Assembly (NCBI RefSeq): GCF_021271205.1 | Contig: NZ_JAIWKS010000005.1 | Span: forward strand, 434,001-498,000 | Length of the DNA stretch: 64,000 nt | Direction of reading: 5' to 3' | DNA from: Pseudomonas uvaldensis | Lineage (GTDB): Bacteria > Pseudomonadota > Gammaproteobacteria > Pseudomonadales > Pseudomonadaceae | Shown here: positions 45,526 through 55,427 of the stretch, one piece after another | Layout of the letters: each line of letters opens with the position of its first letter | How positions within the stretch are numbered: position 1 is the first letter of the stretch | Translations under genes and position numbers: made by a program | The notes under the pieces: model-generated | What the model saw: the letters and a program-made list of their open reading frames with translations, nothing else | Database searches by the model: none | What the model was told of the DNA's origin: nothing

Positions 45526-46032
45526 GTGGCGAAGCAAAGTTCTCAGAAGTTCATCGCGCGCAACCGCGCGCCTCGAGTGCAGATCGAGTACGACGTCGAG
45601 CTCTACGGCGCCGAGAAAAAGGTCCAGTTGCCCTTCGTCATGGGGGTTATGGCTGACCTCGCCGGCAAGCCCGCCGAGCCTCTGGCACCCGTGGCCGATC
45701 GCAAGTTCCTCGAGATCGATGTCGACAATTTCGACTCGCGCCTCAAGGCCATGCAACCGCGCGTAGCCTTCCATGTACCCAACGAATTGACCGGCGAAGG
45801 CAACCTGAGCCTGGACCTGACTTTCGAAAGCATGGACGACTTCAGCCCGGCGGCCGTGGCCCGCAAGGTCGACTCGCTGAACAAATTGCTCGAAGCGCGC
45901 ACCCAACTGGCCAACCTGCTGACCTACATGGACGGCAAGACCGGTGCCGAAGAAATCATCATGAAGGCGATCAAGGACCCAGCGCTGTTGCAGGCCCTGG
46001 CGAGCGCGCCGAAGCCAGCACAGGATCAATGA
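45526..46032 (+). CDS. tssB: TssB, small sheath subunit
   Basis: Forms the contractile tail sheath with TssC. The 168-residue protein starts at GTG 45526, 9 bases after AGGAG, and has the typical R-A-P-R-V-Q-I-E-Y-D-V-E motif and the L-P-F-V-M-G-V-M-A-D-L-A-G segment. The C-terminal helix (A-I-K-D-P-A-L-L-Q-A-L) is the sheath-assembly helix. tssC starts 1 base after its stop. Confidence 0.97.
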   Translation: MAKQSSQKFIARNRAPRVQIEYDVELYGAEKKVQLPFVMGVMADLAGKPAEPLAPVADRKFLEIDVDNFDSRLKAMQPRVAFHVPNELTGEGNLSLDLTFESMDDFSPAAVARKVDSLNKLLEARTQLANLLTYMDGKTGAEEIIMKAIKDPALLQALASAPKPAQDQ

Positions 46033-46033
46033 C

Positions 46034-47530
46034 ATGACTGACAATACAGCCCGCGAAGGCGCCCAGAACCTGGGCGCGACACAAGAAACCAGCGAGTTCG
46101 CGTCCCTGCTGCTGCAAGAATTCAAGCCCAAGACCGAGCGCGCCCGCGAAGCGGTGGAAACCGCCGTGCGCACTCTGGCCGAGCAGGCCCTGGCGCAGAC
46201 CGACCTGGTGTCCAACGACGCCATCAAGTCGATCGAATCGATCATCGCCGCCATCGACGCCAAGCTCACCGCCCAGGTCAACCAGATCATCCACCACCCG
46301 GACTTCCAACAGCTGGAAAGCGCCTGGCGTGGTCTGCACTACCTGGTCAACAACACCGAGACCGATGAGCAGCTCAAGATCCGCGTGCTCAACATCTCCA
46401 AGACCGACCTGCACAAGACCCTGAAGAAGTTCAAGGGCACCGCGTGGGACCAGAGCCCGATCTTCAAGAAGATGTACGAAGAAGAATACGGCCAGTTCGG
46501 CGGCGAACCTTATGGCTGCCTGGTAGGCGACTACTACTTCGACCAGTCGCCACCGGACGTGGAACTGCTGGGCGAGCTGTCGAAAGTCTGCGCCGCCATG
46601 CACGCTCCGTTCATCTCCGCGGCATCGCCGACCGTGATGGGCATGGGCTCGTGGCAGGAACTGTCGAACCCACGCGACCTGACCAAGATCTTCACCACTC
46701 CGGAATATGCCGGCTGGCGCTCGCTGCGTGAGTCGGAAGACTCGCGCTACATCGGTCTGACCATGCCGCGCTTCCTGGCGCGCCTGCCGTATGGCGCCAA
46801 GACCGACCCGGTGGAAGCCTTCGCTTTCGAAGAAAACACCGACGGCGCCGACAGCTCCAAGTACACCTGGGCCAACGCCGCCTACGCGATGGCGGTGAAC
46901 ATCAACCGCTCGTTCAAACACTTCGGCTGGTGCTCGCGCATCCGTGGCGTGGAATCGGGCGGTGAAGTGGAGAACCTGCCGGCCCACACGTTCCCTACCG
47001 ATGACGGTGGCGTGGACATGAAGTGCCCGACCGAAATCGCCATTTCGGACCGCCGTGAAGCGGAACTGGCGAAGAACGGCTTCATGCCGCTGCTGCACAA
47101 GAAGAACACCGACTTCGCCGCGTTCATCGGCGCCCAGTCGCTGCAGAAACCGGCCGAATACGACGATCCGGACGCCACCGCCAACGCCAACCTGGCCGCA
47201 CGTCTGCCGTACCTGTTCGCCACCTGCCGTTTCGCCCACTACTTGAAGTGCATCGTGCGCGACAAGATCGGCTCCTTCAAAGAGAAGGACGAGATGCAGC
47301 GCTGGTTGCAGGACTGGATCCTCAACTACGTCGACGGTGACCCGGCGCACTCCACCGAAACCACCAAGGCCCAGCACCCACTGGCGGCGGCCGAAGTGAT
47401 CGTCGAAGAAGTCGAAGGCAACCCGGGGTACTACAACTCCAAGTTCTATCTGCGCCCGCACTACCAGCTCGAAGGGCTGACCGTGTCGCTGCGCCTGGTA
47501 TCGAAACTGCCTTCGGCCAAGGGCGCGTAA
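46034..47530 (+). CDS. tssC: TssC, large sheath subunit
   Basis: The second sheath protein, 498 residues, the normal length. Family signatures include L-E-S-A-W-R-G-L-H-Y-L-V, G-D-Y-Y-F-D-Q-S-P-P-D-V, the P-R-F-L-A-R-L-P-Y-G segment and a C-terminal R-P-H-Y-Q-L-E-G-L. It is followed by a paired REP palindrome before hcp. Confidence 0.98.
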   Translation: MTDNTAREGAQNLGATQETSEFASLLLQEFKPKTERAREAVETAVRTLAEQALAQTDLVSNDAIKSIESIIAAIDAKLTAQVNQIIHHPDFQQLESAWRGLHYLVNNTETDEQLKIRVLNISKTDLHKTLKKFKGTAWDQSPIFKKMYEEEYGQFGGEPYGCLVGDYYFDQSPPDVELLGELSKVCAAMHAPFISAASPTVMGMGSWQELSNPRDLTKIFTTPEYAGWRSLRESEDSRYIGLTMPRFLARLPYGAKTDPVEAFAFEENTDGADSSKYTWANAAYAMAVNINRSFKHFGWCSRIRGVESGGEVENLPAHTFPTDDGGVDMKCPTEIAISDRREAELAKNGFMPLLHKKNTDFAAFIGAQSLQKPAEYDDPDATANANLAARLPYLFATCRFAHYLKCIVRDKIGSFKEKDEMQRWLQDWILNYVDGDPAHSTETTKAQHPLAAAEVIVEEVEGNPGYYNSKFYLRPHYQLEGLTVSLRLVSKLPSAKGA

Positions 47531-47562
47531 ACAGAGGTTTTGTTGGAGAGGGCTCGCTCCTG

Positions 47563-47652
47563 TGTGGGAGCGGGCTTGCTCGCGAATACGGTCGATCAGC
47601 CAACATTGATGTCGACTGACCCGACGTATTCGCGAGCAAGCCCGCTCCCACA
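47563..47652. repeat. Inverted REP pair between tssC and hcp
   Basis: A 28-base perfect inverted repeat (47563-47590 and 47625-47652) with a 34-base centre. Each arm is the REP sequence TGTGGGAGCGGGCTTGCTCG followed by CGAATACG. In RNA it would make a long stable stem, which could limit read-through or protect the upstream mRNA end. Confidence 0.85.
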
Positions 47653-47740
47653 GGTTCTGTGTCCTGACTGACATTCAAATAGATTTCGCAAGGTCAGCGT
47701 CAACCAAACAATGTGGTTAGAAACCACACAGGGAGAAAAC

Positions 47741-48229
47741 ATGGCTGTTGATATTTTCATCAAGATCGGCGACATCAAGGGCGAGTCCATGGACAAGGCC
47801 CACAAGGACGAGATCGACGTCCTGAACTGGAGCTGGGGCATGTCCCAGTCCGGCAACATGCACATGGGCAGTGGCGGTGGCGCGGGCAAGGTGAACATCC
47901 AGGACCTGTCGTTGACCAAGTACGTCGACAAGGCCTCGCCAAACCTGATGATGCACTGCGCCAGCGGCAAGCACGTCGACAAGGTCAAGCTGACCGTGCG
48001 CAAGGCCGGCGGCGAGAGCCAGGTCGAGTACATGATCATCAACCTGGAAGAAGTGCTGATCACGTCCCTGAGCACCGGCGGCTCGGGCAGCGATGACCGC
48101 CTGACCGAAAACGTCACCCTGAACTTCGCCAAGGTGCTGGTGGACTACCAGCCGCAGAAAGCCGACGGCACCAAGGAAGGCGGCCCGGTCAAGTTCGGCT
48201 GGAACGTGCGTCAGAACGTCAAGGTGTAA
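47741..48229 (+). CDS. hcp1: Hcp, T6SS inner-tube protein
   Basis: Hexameric tube subunit, chaperone for small effectors such as Tae proteins. The 162-residue protein has A-V-D-I-F-I-K-I-G-D-I-K-G-E-S near the start, V-L-N-W-S-W-G-M-S-Q-S-G and the V-K-L-T-V-R-K-A-G segment. The ATG at 47741 has GGGAG 6 bases before it. A probable terminator follows, so hcp may be expressed as a short separate unit as well as from read-through. Confidence 0.97.
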   Translation: MAVDIFIKIGDIKGESMDKAHKDEIDVLNWSWGMSQSGNMHMGSGGGAGKVNIQDLSLTKYVDKASPNLMMHCASGKHVDKVKLTVRKAGGESQVEYMIINLEEVLITSLSTGGSGSDDRLTENVTLNFAKVLVDYQPQKADGTKEGGPVKFGWNVRQNVKV

Positions 48230-48232
48230 TCG

Positions 48233-48265
48233 AACACGCCCCCGGTGCCACGCGCCGGGGGTGTT
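48233..48265 (+). terminator. GC-rich stem-loop after hcp
   Basis: AACACGCCCCCGG at 48233-48245 pairs imperfectly with CCGGGGGTGTT at 48255-48265. There is only a short T run after it, so termination is likely to be partial. Confidence 0.6.
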
Positions 48266-48310
48266 TGGTACTTGCTCGAATCCAATCCTCTACAGCGCGG
48301 TATCTGAGTC

Positions 48311-48760
48311 ATGGCCAAGCCTTCGTTTATCAATTTGTGGAACAGCTATCCGCCCTACCCGTCGGCGACGCCGGCCTGCGACGGCCCCTGGATCAATCAG
48401 TGCGCCATTCGCATGAGTATCGCCTTGTGTGGCGAACGGACGTTGCCAGTCAACTCCTCGACTTATACGCTCGACCCTCGATGCGCGCATGGGCACGCCC
48501 GTGGCGCGGAGTCACTAGCGAACTGGTTATGGAAAAAAAGCCAGCTCGGCCCACCCAAGATCTACACCAACAGCGTGGCTGACCGTACGACGCTGATGGG
48601 CAAGACCGGCATCATTTTCTTCAAGGATTGCTACCAGCAAAGCAGCGATACGGCCGGTCGACCTACCGGCGACCACATTGACCTGTGGAACCGTGGCCTG
48701 ACCAAGAGTGGAGACTTGTTCGCGAGGTCCAAGGCCGTCTGGTTCTGGGAGCTTACCTGA
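48311..48760 (+). CDS. tae4: Tae4-family peptidoglycan amidase effector
   Basis: Predicted toxin that cuts peptide stems of peptidoglycan in rival cells. The 149-residue protein has no signal peptide, as expected for an Hcp-carried effector. The catalytic cysteine is likely C31 in N-Q-C-A-I-R-M-S, with H122 in G-D-H-I-D-L-W-N; Tae4 proteins share N-A-C-P-I-R-M-S and H-V-T-L-W-N. It stands between hcp and tssE, where P. aeruginosa has tagJ. The stop shares one base with the start of the next gene, the candidate immunity gene. Only a weak ribosome-binding site is seen. Confidence 0.85.
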   Translation: MAKPSFINLWNSYPPYPSATPACDGPWINQCAIRMSIALCGERTLPVNSSTYTLDPRCAHGHARGAESLANWLWKKSQLGPPKIYTNSVADRTTLMGKTGIIFFKDCYQQSSDTAGRPTGDHIDLWNRGLTKSGDLFARSKAVWFWELT

Positions 48761-49197
48761 TGCGCAGCCCAATGTTCCTTTCGGCGCTGACGGCAAGCTT
48801 CGTCAGCCTGAGTGCATGCGCCGGGCAGGACACAGACGCTGTTGCCGCGCCGACCCAGGCAGTTTTCGTCGGACAGCCGATAAGTCTGGTCAATGATCAA
48901 GGTCGCTGCACACTTGTCAAACCTGACCAGAGCCGCCTGACACTCGATATGGAATGGCCTTGCCAGTTCAGCCTGGGTTCCGATAAGCAGTTGCGCGTGG
49001 AAATGTTCAATCAAGTTCCGATCTTCACCGTTGAACGCAGCGAGCATATGCCAGCCCCCAGCCGCGATTGTCTGACCAAACTCCAGGCGGTGCGCCAGAT
49101 CAAGGGAACGATGGAAGTCTCGCAAGTGAGCCAGTTCGCCTCCTGCGGGCCGGGTCACTGGGACCAGAAAATGTACGTGGCGCCCTTTACGTGGTAA
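48760..49197 (+). CDS. Candidate amidase-immunity protein, exported
   Basis: A 145-residue protein with a signal segment ([15 protein letters not shown]) ending in a lipobox cysteine at residue 20, so it should act in the periplasm, the place where self-protection from a Tae amidase is needed. The sequence is not obviously related to the Tai4 proteins I know. It is called immunity from its position only: its start overlaps the tae4 stop. Its last codons overlap the probable GTG start of tssE. Four further cysteines (near residues 47, 61, 101 and 127) could form disulfides. Confidence 0.65.
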   Translation: MRSPMFLSALTASFVSLSACAGQDTDAVAAPTQAVFVGQPISLVNDQGRCTLVKPDQSRLTLDMEWPCQFSLGSDKQLRVEMFNQVPIFTVERSEHMPAPSRDCLTKLQAVRQIKGTMEVSQVSQFASCGPGHWDQKMYVAPFTW

Positions 49198-49703
49198 CCG
49201 AAATCGCCACCCGCGATCGCCTGCAACCGTCCCTGCTGGACCGGTTGACCGACGACGATCCGACCAACCCCAAGGAAAGTGCCGACAAGCGCGTGCTGTC
49301 GCTCACCCAACTGAAAGCCTCGGTGCTGCGTGACCTGGCGTGGCTGCTCAACACCACCTGCTTGCTCGGCCACGACGCCACGTTGCATACCCCGGCGGGG
49401 ACGTCGGTGGTGAATTTCGGACTGCCGGCACTGGCCGGCAACAGCGCGTCGAACGTTGACGTCCCGGCCCTCGAAGCACTGATCCACCAGGCCATCGCCA
49501 CGTACGAACCGCGGATCCTGCGCCACACCCTGCGGGTGCGGGCCAGGGCGACGGCGGAAATGAACCACAACGCCCTGAGCTTCGAAATCGAAGGCGACCT
49601 GTGGGCCCAGCCGGTGCCCCTGCGCCTGATGCTGCAAACCGACCTGGACCTGGAAACCGGCCATGTGCGGGTGGTCAACGCCGACCAGCGGAGGCGCTCA
49701 TGA
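49191..49703 (+). CDS. tssE: TssE, baseplate gp25-like protein
   Basis: Baseplate wedge subunit, gp25/lysozyme-like fold. Start GTG 49191 gives 170 residues beginning [19 protein letters not shown], which fits the family. The frame is open further upstream, but that part overlaps the preceding gene and has no TssE similarity. The [20 protein letters not shown] motif and the E-P-R-I-L motif near the C-terminus are typical. The start lies inside the last codons of the immunity candidate. Confidence 0.87.
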   Translation: MVTEIATRDRLQPSLLDRLTDDDPTNPKESADKRVLSLTQLKASVLRDLAWLLNTTCLLGHDATLHTPAGTSVVNFGLPALAGNSASNVDVPALEALIHQAIATYEPRILRHTLRVRARATAEMNHNALSFEIEGDLWAQPVPLRLMLQTDLDLETGHVRVVNADQRRRS

Positions 49704-51559
49704 ATCCGCGCCTGCTGGAGTTGTACAACCAGGAATTGCACCACGTGCGCGAAAGCGCGGCGGAGTTCGCCAAGGAATACCCCAAGATCGCCAGTCGGCT
49801 GACGTTGTCCGGAATGGACTGTGCCGACCCGTACGTCGAGCGCCTGCTCGAAGGCTTCGCCTACCTGACGGCCCGAGTGCAGCTCAAGCTCGATGCCGAA
49901 TACCCGACTTTCACCCACAACCTGCTGGAAATCGCCTACCCGCATTACCTGGCGCCCACGCCGTCGATGACCGTGGTGCAGATGCAGGCCGATCCGGATG
50001 AAGGTTCGCTGAGCAGCGGCTTCGAGCTGCCTCGCGACAGCGTGCTGCGGGCGGCACTGGGACGGGAAACCCAGACCTGCTGCGAGTACCGCACCACCCA
50101 TGCGGTGACGTTGTGGCCGTTGCAAGTCAGCCAGGCCGAGTATTTCGGCAACCCGTCCACCGTGCTCGGGCGCCTGGCCGCCAGCGAGCCGAAGGCCAAG
50201 GCCGGCCTGCGCCTGACCCTGCGCACCGGTGCCGAACTGCCGTTCAACAGCCTGGCCCTGGACAACCTGCCGCTGTACCTCAGCGGCGCCGACGAACAGC
50301 CTTTCCGCCTGTATGAACAATTGCTGGGCAACGCCTGCGCGGTGTTCGCCCGCCAGCCCGGCGGCAACTGGGTAGAACGCCTGCCACAGGACGCGCTGCG
50401 GTCCCGTGGCTTCGACGATGCGGATGCGGCACTTCCGGTGGTGCCACGGGCCTTCCAGGGCTATCGCCTGCTGCAGGAATACTTTGCCCTGCCCCAGCGC
50501 TTCCTGTTTGTCGACTTCACCCAGCTCAGCCGAGCGGTCAAGCGCTGCGACGGTCAGGAGTTGGAATTGATCGTGCTGTTCGACCGCCACGATCCGAGCC
50601 TGGAAGGCAGCGTCGGCGTTTCGCAGTTCCTGCCGTTCTGCACCCCGGCCATCAACCTGTTTCCCAAGCGCCTGGATCGCATCCACCTGTCGGAACGGGT
50701 CAACGAACACCACGTGATCGCCGACCGCACCCGGCCGATGGATTTCGAAGTGCACTCACTGAGTACCCTCACCGGCCACGGTACCGGGCCGGAGCAACCG
50801 TTCCTGCCGTTCTACGCGGTGCGCGACCCGTCCCGTTATGGCCGTGACCTGGCGTACTACAGCGTGCGCCGAGAGCCGCGGGTATTGTCCAGCGATCAGC
50901 GACGCAACGGTCCGCGTTCGACCTACGTCGGCAGCGAAACCTTCGTCAGCCTGGTGGACAGCCACCAGGCTCCCTACCGCCACGACCTGCGCCAACTGGG
51001 CGTGACGGCGCTGTGCACCAACCGCGACCTGCCGCTGTTCATGAGCGTGGGCAACGGCAAGACCGACTTCACCCTGGCCGACAGCGCGCCGGTCGGGGCC
51101 GTGCGCTGCGTGGCCGGCCCAAGCCGCCCACGGGCCAGTCACGCTCACGATGCCAAGGCCTGGCGGCTGATCAGCCAGTTGTCGTTGAACTACCTGTCCC
51201 TGAGCGAGCAAGGCCAGGGCGCCGCGGCGCTTCGCGAACTGCTGCGCCTGTATGGCGACAACAACGACGCGGCGCTGCAATTGCAGATCGAAGGTCTGCG
51301 GGAAGTCAGCAGCAAGGCCTGCACCCGACGCCTGCCAATGCCCGGCCCAATCGTGTTCGGTCGCGGCCTGGAGATCACCCTGGAATTCGATGAAAACGCG
51401 TTTCGCGGCACCGGCGTGTTCCTGCTCGGCGCCGTGTTCGAACGCTTCCTGGCACGCTACGTGTCGATCAACAGTTTTACCGAGACGGTGATCCGTACCA
51501 CCGAACGCGGCGAGATCATGCGATGGAAAGCCAAGCCCGGACGTCGTCCGACCCTGTGA
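49700..51559 (+). CDS. tssF: TssF baseplate protein
   Basis: Baseplate wedge subunit, 619 residues. The N-terminal signature [20 protein letters not shown] and [17 protein letters not shown] are characteristic, and G-K-T-D-F-T-L and L-S-L-N-Y-L-S-L are further conserved segments. ATG 49700 overlaps the tssE stop by 4 bases. Its 3' end overlaps tssG by 37 bases. Confidence 0.97.
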   Translation: MNPRLLELYNQELHHVRESAAEFAKEYPKIASRLTLSGMDCADPYVERLLEGFAYLTARVQLKLDAEYPTFTHNLLEIAYPHYLAPTPSMTVVQMQADPDEGSLSSGFELPRDSVLRAALGRETQTCCEYRTTHAVTLWPLQVSQAEYFGNPSTVLGRLAASEPKAKAGLRLTLRTGAELPFNSLALDNLPLYLSGADEQPFRLYEQLLGNACAVFARQPGGNWVERLPQDALRSRGFDDADAALPVVPRAFQGYRLLQEYFALPQRFLFVDFTQLSRAVKRCDGQELELIVLFDRHDPSLEGSVGVSQFLPFCTPAINLFPKRLDRIHLSERVNEHHVIADRTRPMDFEVHSLSTLTGHGTGPEQPFLPFYAVRDPSRYGRDLAYYSVRREPRVLSSDQRRNGPRSTYVGSETFVSLVDSHQAPYRHDLRQLGVTALCTNRDLPLFMSVGNGKTDFTLADSAPVGAVRCVAGPSRPRASHAHDAKAWRLISQLSLNYLSLSEQGQGAAALRELLRLYGDNNDAALQLQIEGLREVSSKACTRRLPMPGPIVFGRGLEITLEFDENAFRGTGVFLLGAVFERFLARYVSINSFTETVIRTTERGEIMRWKAKPGRRPTL

Positions 51560-52575
51560 GTACCCTGGACGCCATGCGCCAGGAGCCCTGGGAATATGAC
51601 TTCTTCCAGGCCTTGCGGCGTATCGAATGCGAATCTCCCGAGCTGCCGCGCCTGGGCCATTCCGTGCGCCTGGCCGATGACCCGCTGCGCCTGGGGCAAC
51701 AGCCCGAATGCACCTTCGCCCCGGCCACCCTCGCGTCGGTACAACCGGGTGCCGACGGCACGCCGGCGCGCCTGGAGCAGTTCTTCTTCGGCCTCGGTGG
51801 CCCCAACGGCCCGATGCCGTTGCACATCACCGAATATGTGCGCGAACGCCAGCGCAACCACGCCGACAGCACCAGCAAGCGTTTTCTCGACGTGTTTCAT
51901 CATCGCCTGCTCAGCCTGTTTTACCGGGCCTGGGCTGAAGCGCGACCGACCGTCAGCCACGACCGACCGGATGATGATTATTGGTCGGCGCGCCTGGCCG
52001 CCCTCAGTGGCCGCGGCATGCCTAGCCTGCTCAATCAAGGCCTGATTCCGGACACGGCTAAGCTGCACTACAGCGGCCACCTGTCGGCACAGACCCGCTA
52101 CCCGGACGGTTTGAAGGCGATTCTCAGCGAGTACTTCGGTCTGCCGGTGGAGATCGAGGAATACGTCGGCCAATGGCTGGAACTGCCCGAGCGCAGCCGC
52201 GTAGGCGTCAGCGCCAACCAGTTGGGCACCGACTTTTGCCTAGGCCGCTATGTGTGGGATCGCCAGCACAAATTCCGCATTCGCCTGGGGCCGCTCAAGC
52301 TCGTCGACTACATGGGCATGCTCCCCGGCCAACAGCCGTTCAACGAGCTGGTGGCCTGGGTCGCCGAATACCTGGGGCACGAACTGGACTGGGACCTGAA
52401 CCTGGTCCTGGAACAGCCCGAAGTCCCGGCGCTGCAGCTCAACGGTCGCTTCCGCCTGGGGTTCAATACCTGGCTGGGCCGGCCCGAAACCGATGCCAAC
52501 GATTTAATACTGGCCCGGCATTACGCCGAACAGGCCAACACCTCACAGACCTCAAGGAGCCATGAGCATGGGTGA
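51523..52575 (+). CDS. tssG: TssG baseplate protein
   Basis: Baseplate wedge partner of TssF, 350 residues. The family motifs Y-D-F-F-Q-A-L-R-R-I-E, F-F-G-L-G-G-P-N-G-P-M-P-L-H-I-T-E and K-R-F-L-D-V-F-H-H-R are present. The complete N-terminus here shows what is missing from the truncated copy at position 1. It overlaps the ends of tssF and clpV. Confidence 0.96.
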   Translation: MESQARTSSDPVSTLDAMRQEPWEYDFFQALRRIECESPELPRLGHSVRLADDPLRLGQQPECTFAPATLASVQPGADGTPARLEQFFFGLGGPNGPMPLHITEYVRERQRNHADSTSKRFLDVFHHRLLSLFYRAWAEARPTVSHDRPDDDYWSARLAALSGRGMPSLLNQGLIPDTAKLHYSGHLSAQTRYPDGLKAILSEYFGLPVEIEEYVGQWLELPERSRVGVSANQLGTDFCLGRYVWDRQHKFRIRLGPLKLVDYMGMLPGQQPFNELVAWVAEYLGHELDWDLNLVLEQPEVPALQLNGRFRLGFNTWLGRPETDANDLILARHYAEQANTSQTSRSHEHG

Positions 52576-55258
52576 AATCAGTCGCGCCGCGTTGTTCGGC
52601 AAACTCAACAGCGTGGCTTACAAAGCCATCGAAGCCGCCACCGTGTTCTGCAAGTTGCGCGGTAACCCCTATGTGGAACTGGCCCACTGGTTTCACCAGT
52701 TGCTGCAGTTGCAGGACTCGGACCTGCACCGCATCATCCGCCAGTTCAACGTCGAGCCGGCGCGCCTGGCCCGCGACCTGACCGATGCCCTGGACCGCCT
52801 GCCACGCGGCTCGACGTCGATCACCGACCTGTCGTCCCACGTGGAAGAAGCCGTAGAACGCGGCTGGGTCTACGGCAGCCTGATGTTCGGTGAAAGCCAG
52901 GTGCGCACCGGTTATCTGGTGATCGGTATCCTCAAGACTCCGAGCCTGCGCCACGCGCTGCTGGGCTTGTCATCGGAGTTCGACAAGGTCAAGGTCGAGA
53001 CCCTGAGCGAGCGTTTCGACGAGTACATCGGCGACTCGCCGGAAAACGCCCTGACCGCCAGCGACGGTTTCAACGCCGGCAGCGTGCCCGGCGAAGCCAG
53101 CGGTGCCATGGCCCCCAGCGCCATGGGCAAACAGGAAGCGCTCAAGCGCTTCACCGTCGACCTGACCGAACAGGCCCGCAGCGGCAAGCTCGACCCGATC
53201 GTCGGCCGCGACGAAGAGATCCGCCAGTTGGTGGACATCCTTATGCGTCGCCGGCAAAACAACCCGATCCTCACCGGCGAAGCCGGCGTGGGCAAGACCG
53301 CCGTGGTCGAAGGCTTCGCCCTGCGCATCGTCGCCGGCGACGTGCCGCCGTCCCTCAAGGACGTGGAACTGCGCAGCCTCGACGTCGGCCTGTTGCAGGC
53401 CGGCGCGAGCATGAAAGGCGAATTCGAACAGCGCCTGCGCCAAGTCATCGAAGACGTCCAGGCCTCGCCGAAACCGATCATTCTGTTTATCGACGAAGCC
53501 CACACGCTGGTGGGTGCCGGTGGCGCCGCCGGCACCGGTGACGCGGCCAACCTGCTCAAGCCGGCCCTGGCCCGTGGCACCCTGCGCACAGTGGCCGCAA
53601 CCACTTGGGCCGAGTACAAGAAGCACATCGAAAAAGACCCGGCGCTGACCCGCCGTTTCCAAGTGGTGCAAGTCGCAGAGCCGTCGGAAGACAAGGCGCT
53701 GCTGATGATGCGCGGCGTGGCCTCGACCATGGAACAGCACCACCAGGTGCAAATCCTCGACGAAGCCCTGGAAGCCTCGGTCAAGCTGTCCCATCGCTAC
53801 ATTCCGGCGCGCCAGTTGCCGGACAAATCCGTGAGCCTGCTGGACACCGCCTGCGCCCGCGTCGCCATCAGCCTACACGCCGTGCCGGCCGAGGTGGATG
53901 ACAGCCGTCGGCGCATCGAAGCGCTGGAAACCGAACTGCAGATCATCGCGCGCGAGCATGCCATCGGCGTGGTCATCGGCACTCGCCAGACCCAGACTGA
54001 AAGCCTGCTCAGCGCCGAGCGCGAGCGTCTGGCCGAACTGGAAAGCCGCTGGGCCGAAGAGAAAGCCCTGGTGGACGAACTGCTCGCCACCCGCGCCACC
54101 CTGCGCGAGCGCGTCGGCGTGGTGGACAGCGAAGCCGCCAGCGAAGCTTCCGACAACGAAAGCCACGCTCTGCGCGAGCAACTGGTGGATCTGCAACAGC
54201 GCCTGACGGCCCTGCAAGGCGAGACCCCGCTGATCCTGCCGACCGTGGATTACCAGGCCGTGGCGTCGGTAGTCGCCGACTGGACCGGTATCCCGGTGGG
54301 CCGCATGGCCCGCAACGAACTGGAAACCGTGCTTAACCTCGACCAGCACCTGAAAAAACGCATCATCGGCCAGGACCATGCCTTGCAGATGATCGCCAAG
54401 CGCATCCAGACCTCACGCGCCGGCCTGGACAACCCGAGCAAGCCGATCGGGGTATTCATGCTCGCCGGCACCTCCGGCGTGGGCAAGACCGAAACCGCCC
54501 TGGCCCTGGCCGAAGCCATGTATGGCGGCGAGCAAAACGTCATCACCATCAACATGAGCGAGTTCCAGGAAGCCCATACCGTGTCCACCCTCAAGGGCGC
54601 GCCACCGGGCTACATCGGCTACGGCGAAGGCGGCGTGCTGACCGAAGCGGTGCGGCGCAAACCCTACAGCGTGGTGTTGCTGGACGAAGTGGAAAAAGCC
54701 CACCCGGACGTGCACGAAATCTTCTTCCAGGTGTTCGACAAAGGCGTGATGGAGGACGGCGAAGGCCGGGTGATCGACTTCAAGAACACCTTGATCCTGC
54801 TGACCACCAACGCTGGCACCGAGTTGATCGCCGACGTCTGCAAGGACCCGCAAAACGTGCCTGAGCCGGAAGAAATCGCCAAGGCCCTGCGCCAGCCGCT
54901 GCTGGAAATTTTCCCGCCGGCGCTGCTGGGTCGCCTGGTGACGATTCCGTACTATCCGCTCAGCGACGAGATGCTCAAGGCCATCACCCGCCTGCAGCTC
55001 AACCGCATCAAGAAGCGCGTGGAAAACACCCACAAAGTGGCGTTCGACTACGACGACGCGGTGATCGACCTGATCGTCTCCCGTTGCACCGAGACCGAAA
55101 GCGGCGGTCGCATGATCGACGCCATCCTGACCAACAGCCTGCTGCCGGACATGAGCCGTGAATTCCTGACGCGCATGCTTGAAGGCAAGGCGCTGGCGGG
55201 CGTACGGATCCGTGCGGTGGACAACGAATTGCAATACGATTTCAGCGACGCGGCCTAG
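52562..55258 (+). CDS. tssH: ClpV (TssH) AAA+ unfoldase, H1-like cluster
   Basis: Recycles the contracted sheath. The 898-residue protein has an N-domain starting I-S-R-A-A-L-F-G-K-L-N, Walker A motifs G-E-A-G-V-G-K-T-A and G-T-S-G-V-G-K-T-E, a coiled middle domain rich in Arg/Glu, and G-A-P-P-G-Y-I-G-Y. Two starts are possible, ATG 52562 and ATG 52568; the second has better spacing to AAGGAG (52553-52558). A REP pair follows before vgrG. Confidence 0.97.
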   Translation: MSMGEISRAALFGKLNSVAYKAIEAATVFCKLRGNPYVELAHWFHQLLQLQDSDLHRIIRQFNVEPARLARDLTDALDRLPRGSTSITDLSSHVEEAVERGWVYGSLMFGESQVRTGYLVIGILKTPSLRHALLGLSSEFDKVKVETLSERFDEYIGDSPENALTASDGFNAGSVPGEASGAMAPSAMGKQEALKRFTVDLTEQARSGKLDPIVGRDEEIRQLVDILMRRRQNNPILTGEAGVGKTAVVEGFALRIVAGDVPPSLKDVELRSLDVGLLQAGASMKGEFEQRLRQVIEDVQASPKPIILFIDEAHTLVGAGGAAGTGDAANLLKPALARGTLRTVAATTWAEYKKHIEKDPALTRRFQVVQVAEPSEDKALLMMRGVASTMEQHHQVQILDEALEASVKLSHRYIPARQLPDKSVSLLDTACARVAISLHAVPAEVDDSRRRIEALETELQIIAREHAIGVVIGTRQTQTESLLSAERERLAELESRWAEEKALVDELLATRATLRERVGVVDSEAASEASDNESHALREQLVDLQQRLTALQGETPLILPTVDYQAVASVVADWTGIPVGRMARNELETVLNLDQHLKKRIIGQDHALQMIAKRIQTSRAGLDNPSKPIGVFMLAGTSGVGKTETALALAEAMYGGEQNVITINMSEFQEAHTVSTLKGAPPGYIGYGEGGVLTEAVRRKPYSVVLLDEVEKAHPDVHEIFFQVFDKGVMEDGEGRVIDFKNTLILLTTNAGTELIADVCKDPQNVPEPEEIAKALRQPLLEIFPPALLGRLVTIPYYPLSDEMLKAITRLQLNRIKKRVENTHKVAFDYDDAVIDLIVSRCTETESGGRMIDAILTNSLLPDMSREFLTRMLEGKALAGVRIRAVDNELQYDFSDAA

Positions 55259-55279
55259 CGACGGGAAGAAGACGATCAA

Positions 55280-55368
55280 TGTGGGAGCGGGCTTGCCCGC
55301 GAATGCAATCTGTCAGCGACATCACAGTCGACTGACACACCGCTTTCGCGAGCAAGCCCGCTCCCACA
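55280..55368. repeat. Inverted REP pair between clpV and vgrG
   Basis: Two REP copies in opposite orientation, TGTGGGAGCGGGCTTGCCCG at the left and its near complement ending CGCTCCCACA at 55368. It is of the same type as the pair at 47563-47652, with minor differences (GCCCG against GCTCG), so the two are independent copies. Confidence 0.8.
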
Positions 55369-55427
55369 AGTCGATCCGGTTCCGGCAGTTAAAACGCGAC
55401 GCAGTCCCTACAACGACGAGATAACCG

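Noticed and set aside
45971..47674. 567-codon open frame opposite tssC
   Set aside because: Antisense to one of the most conserved T6SS genes; no independent support.
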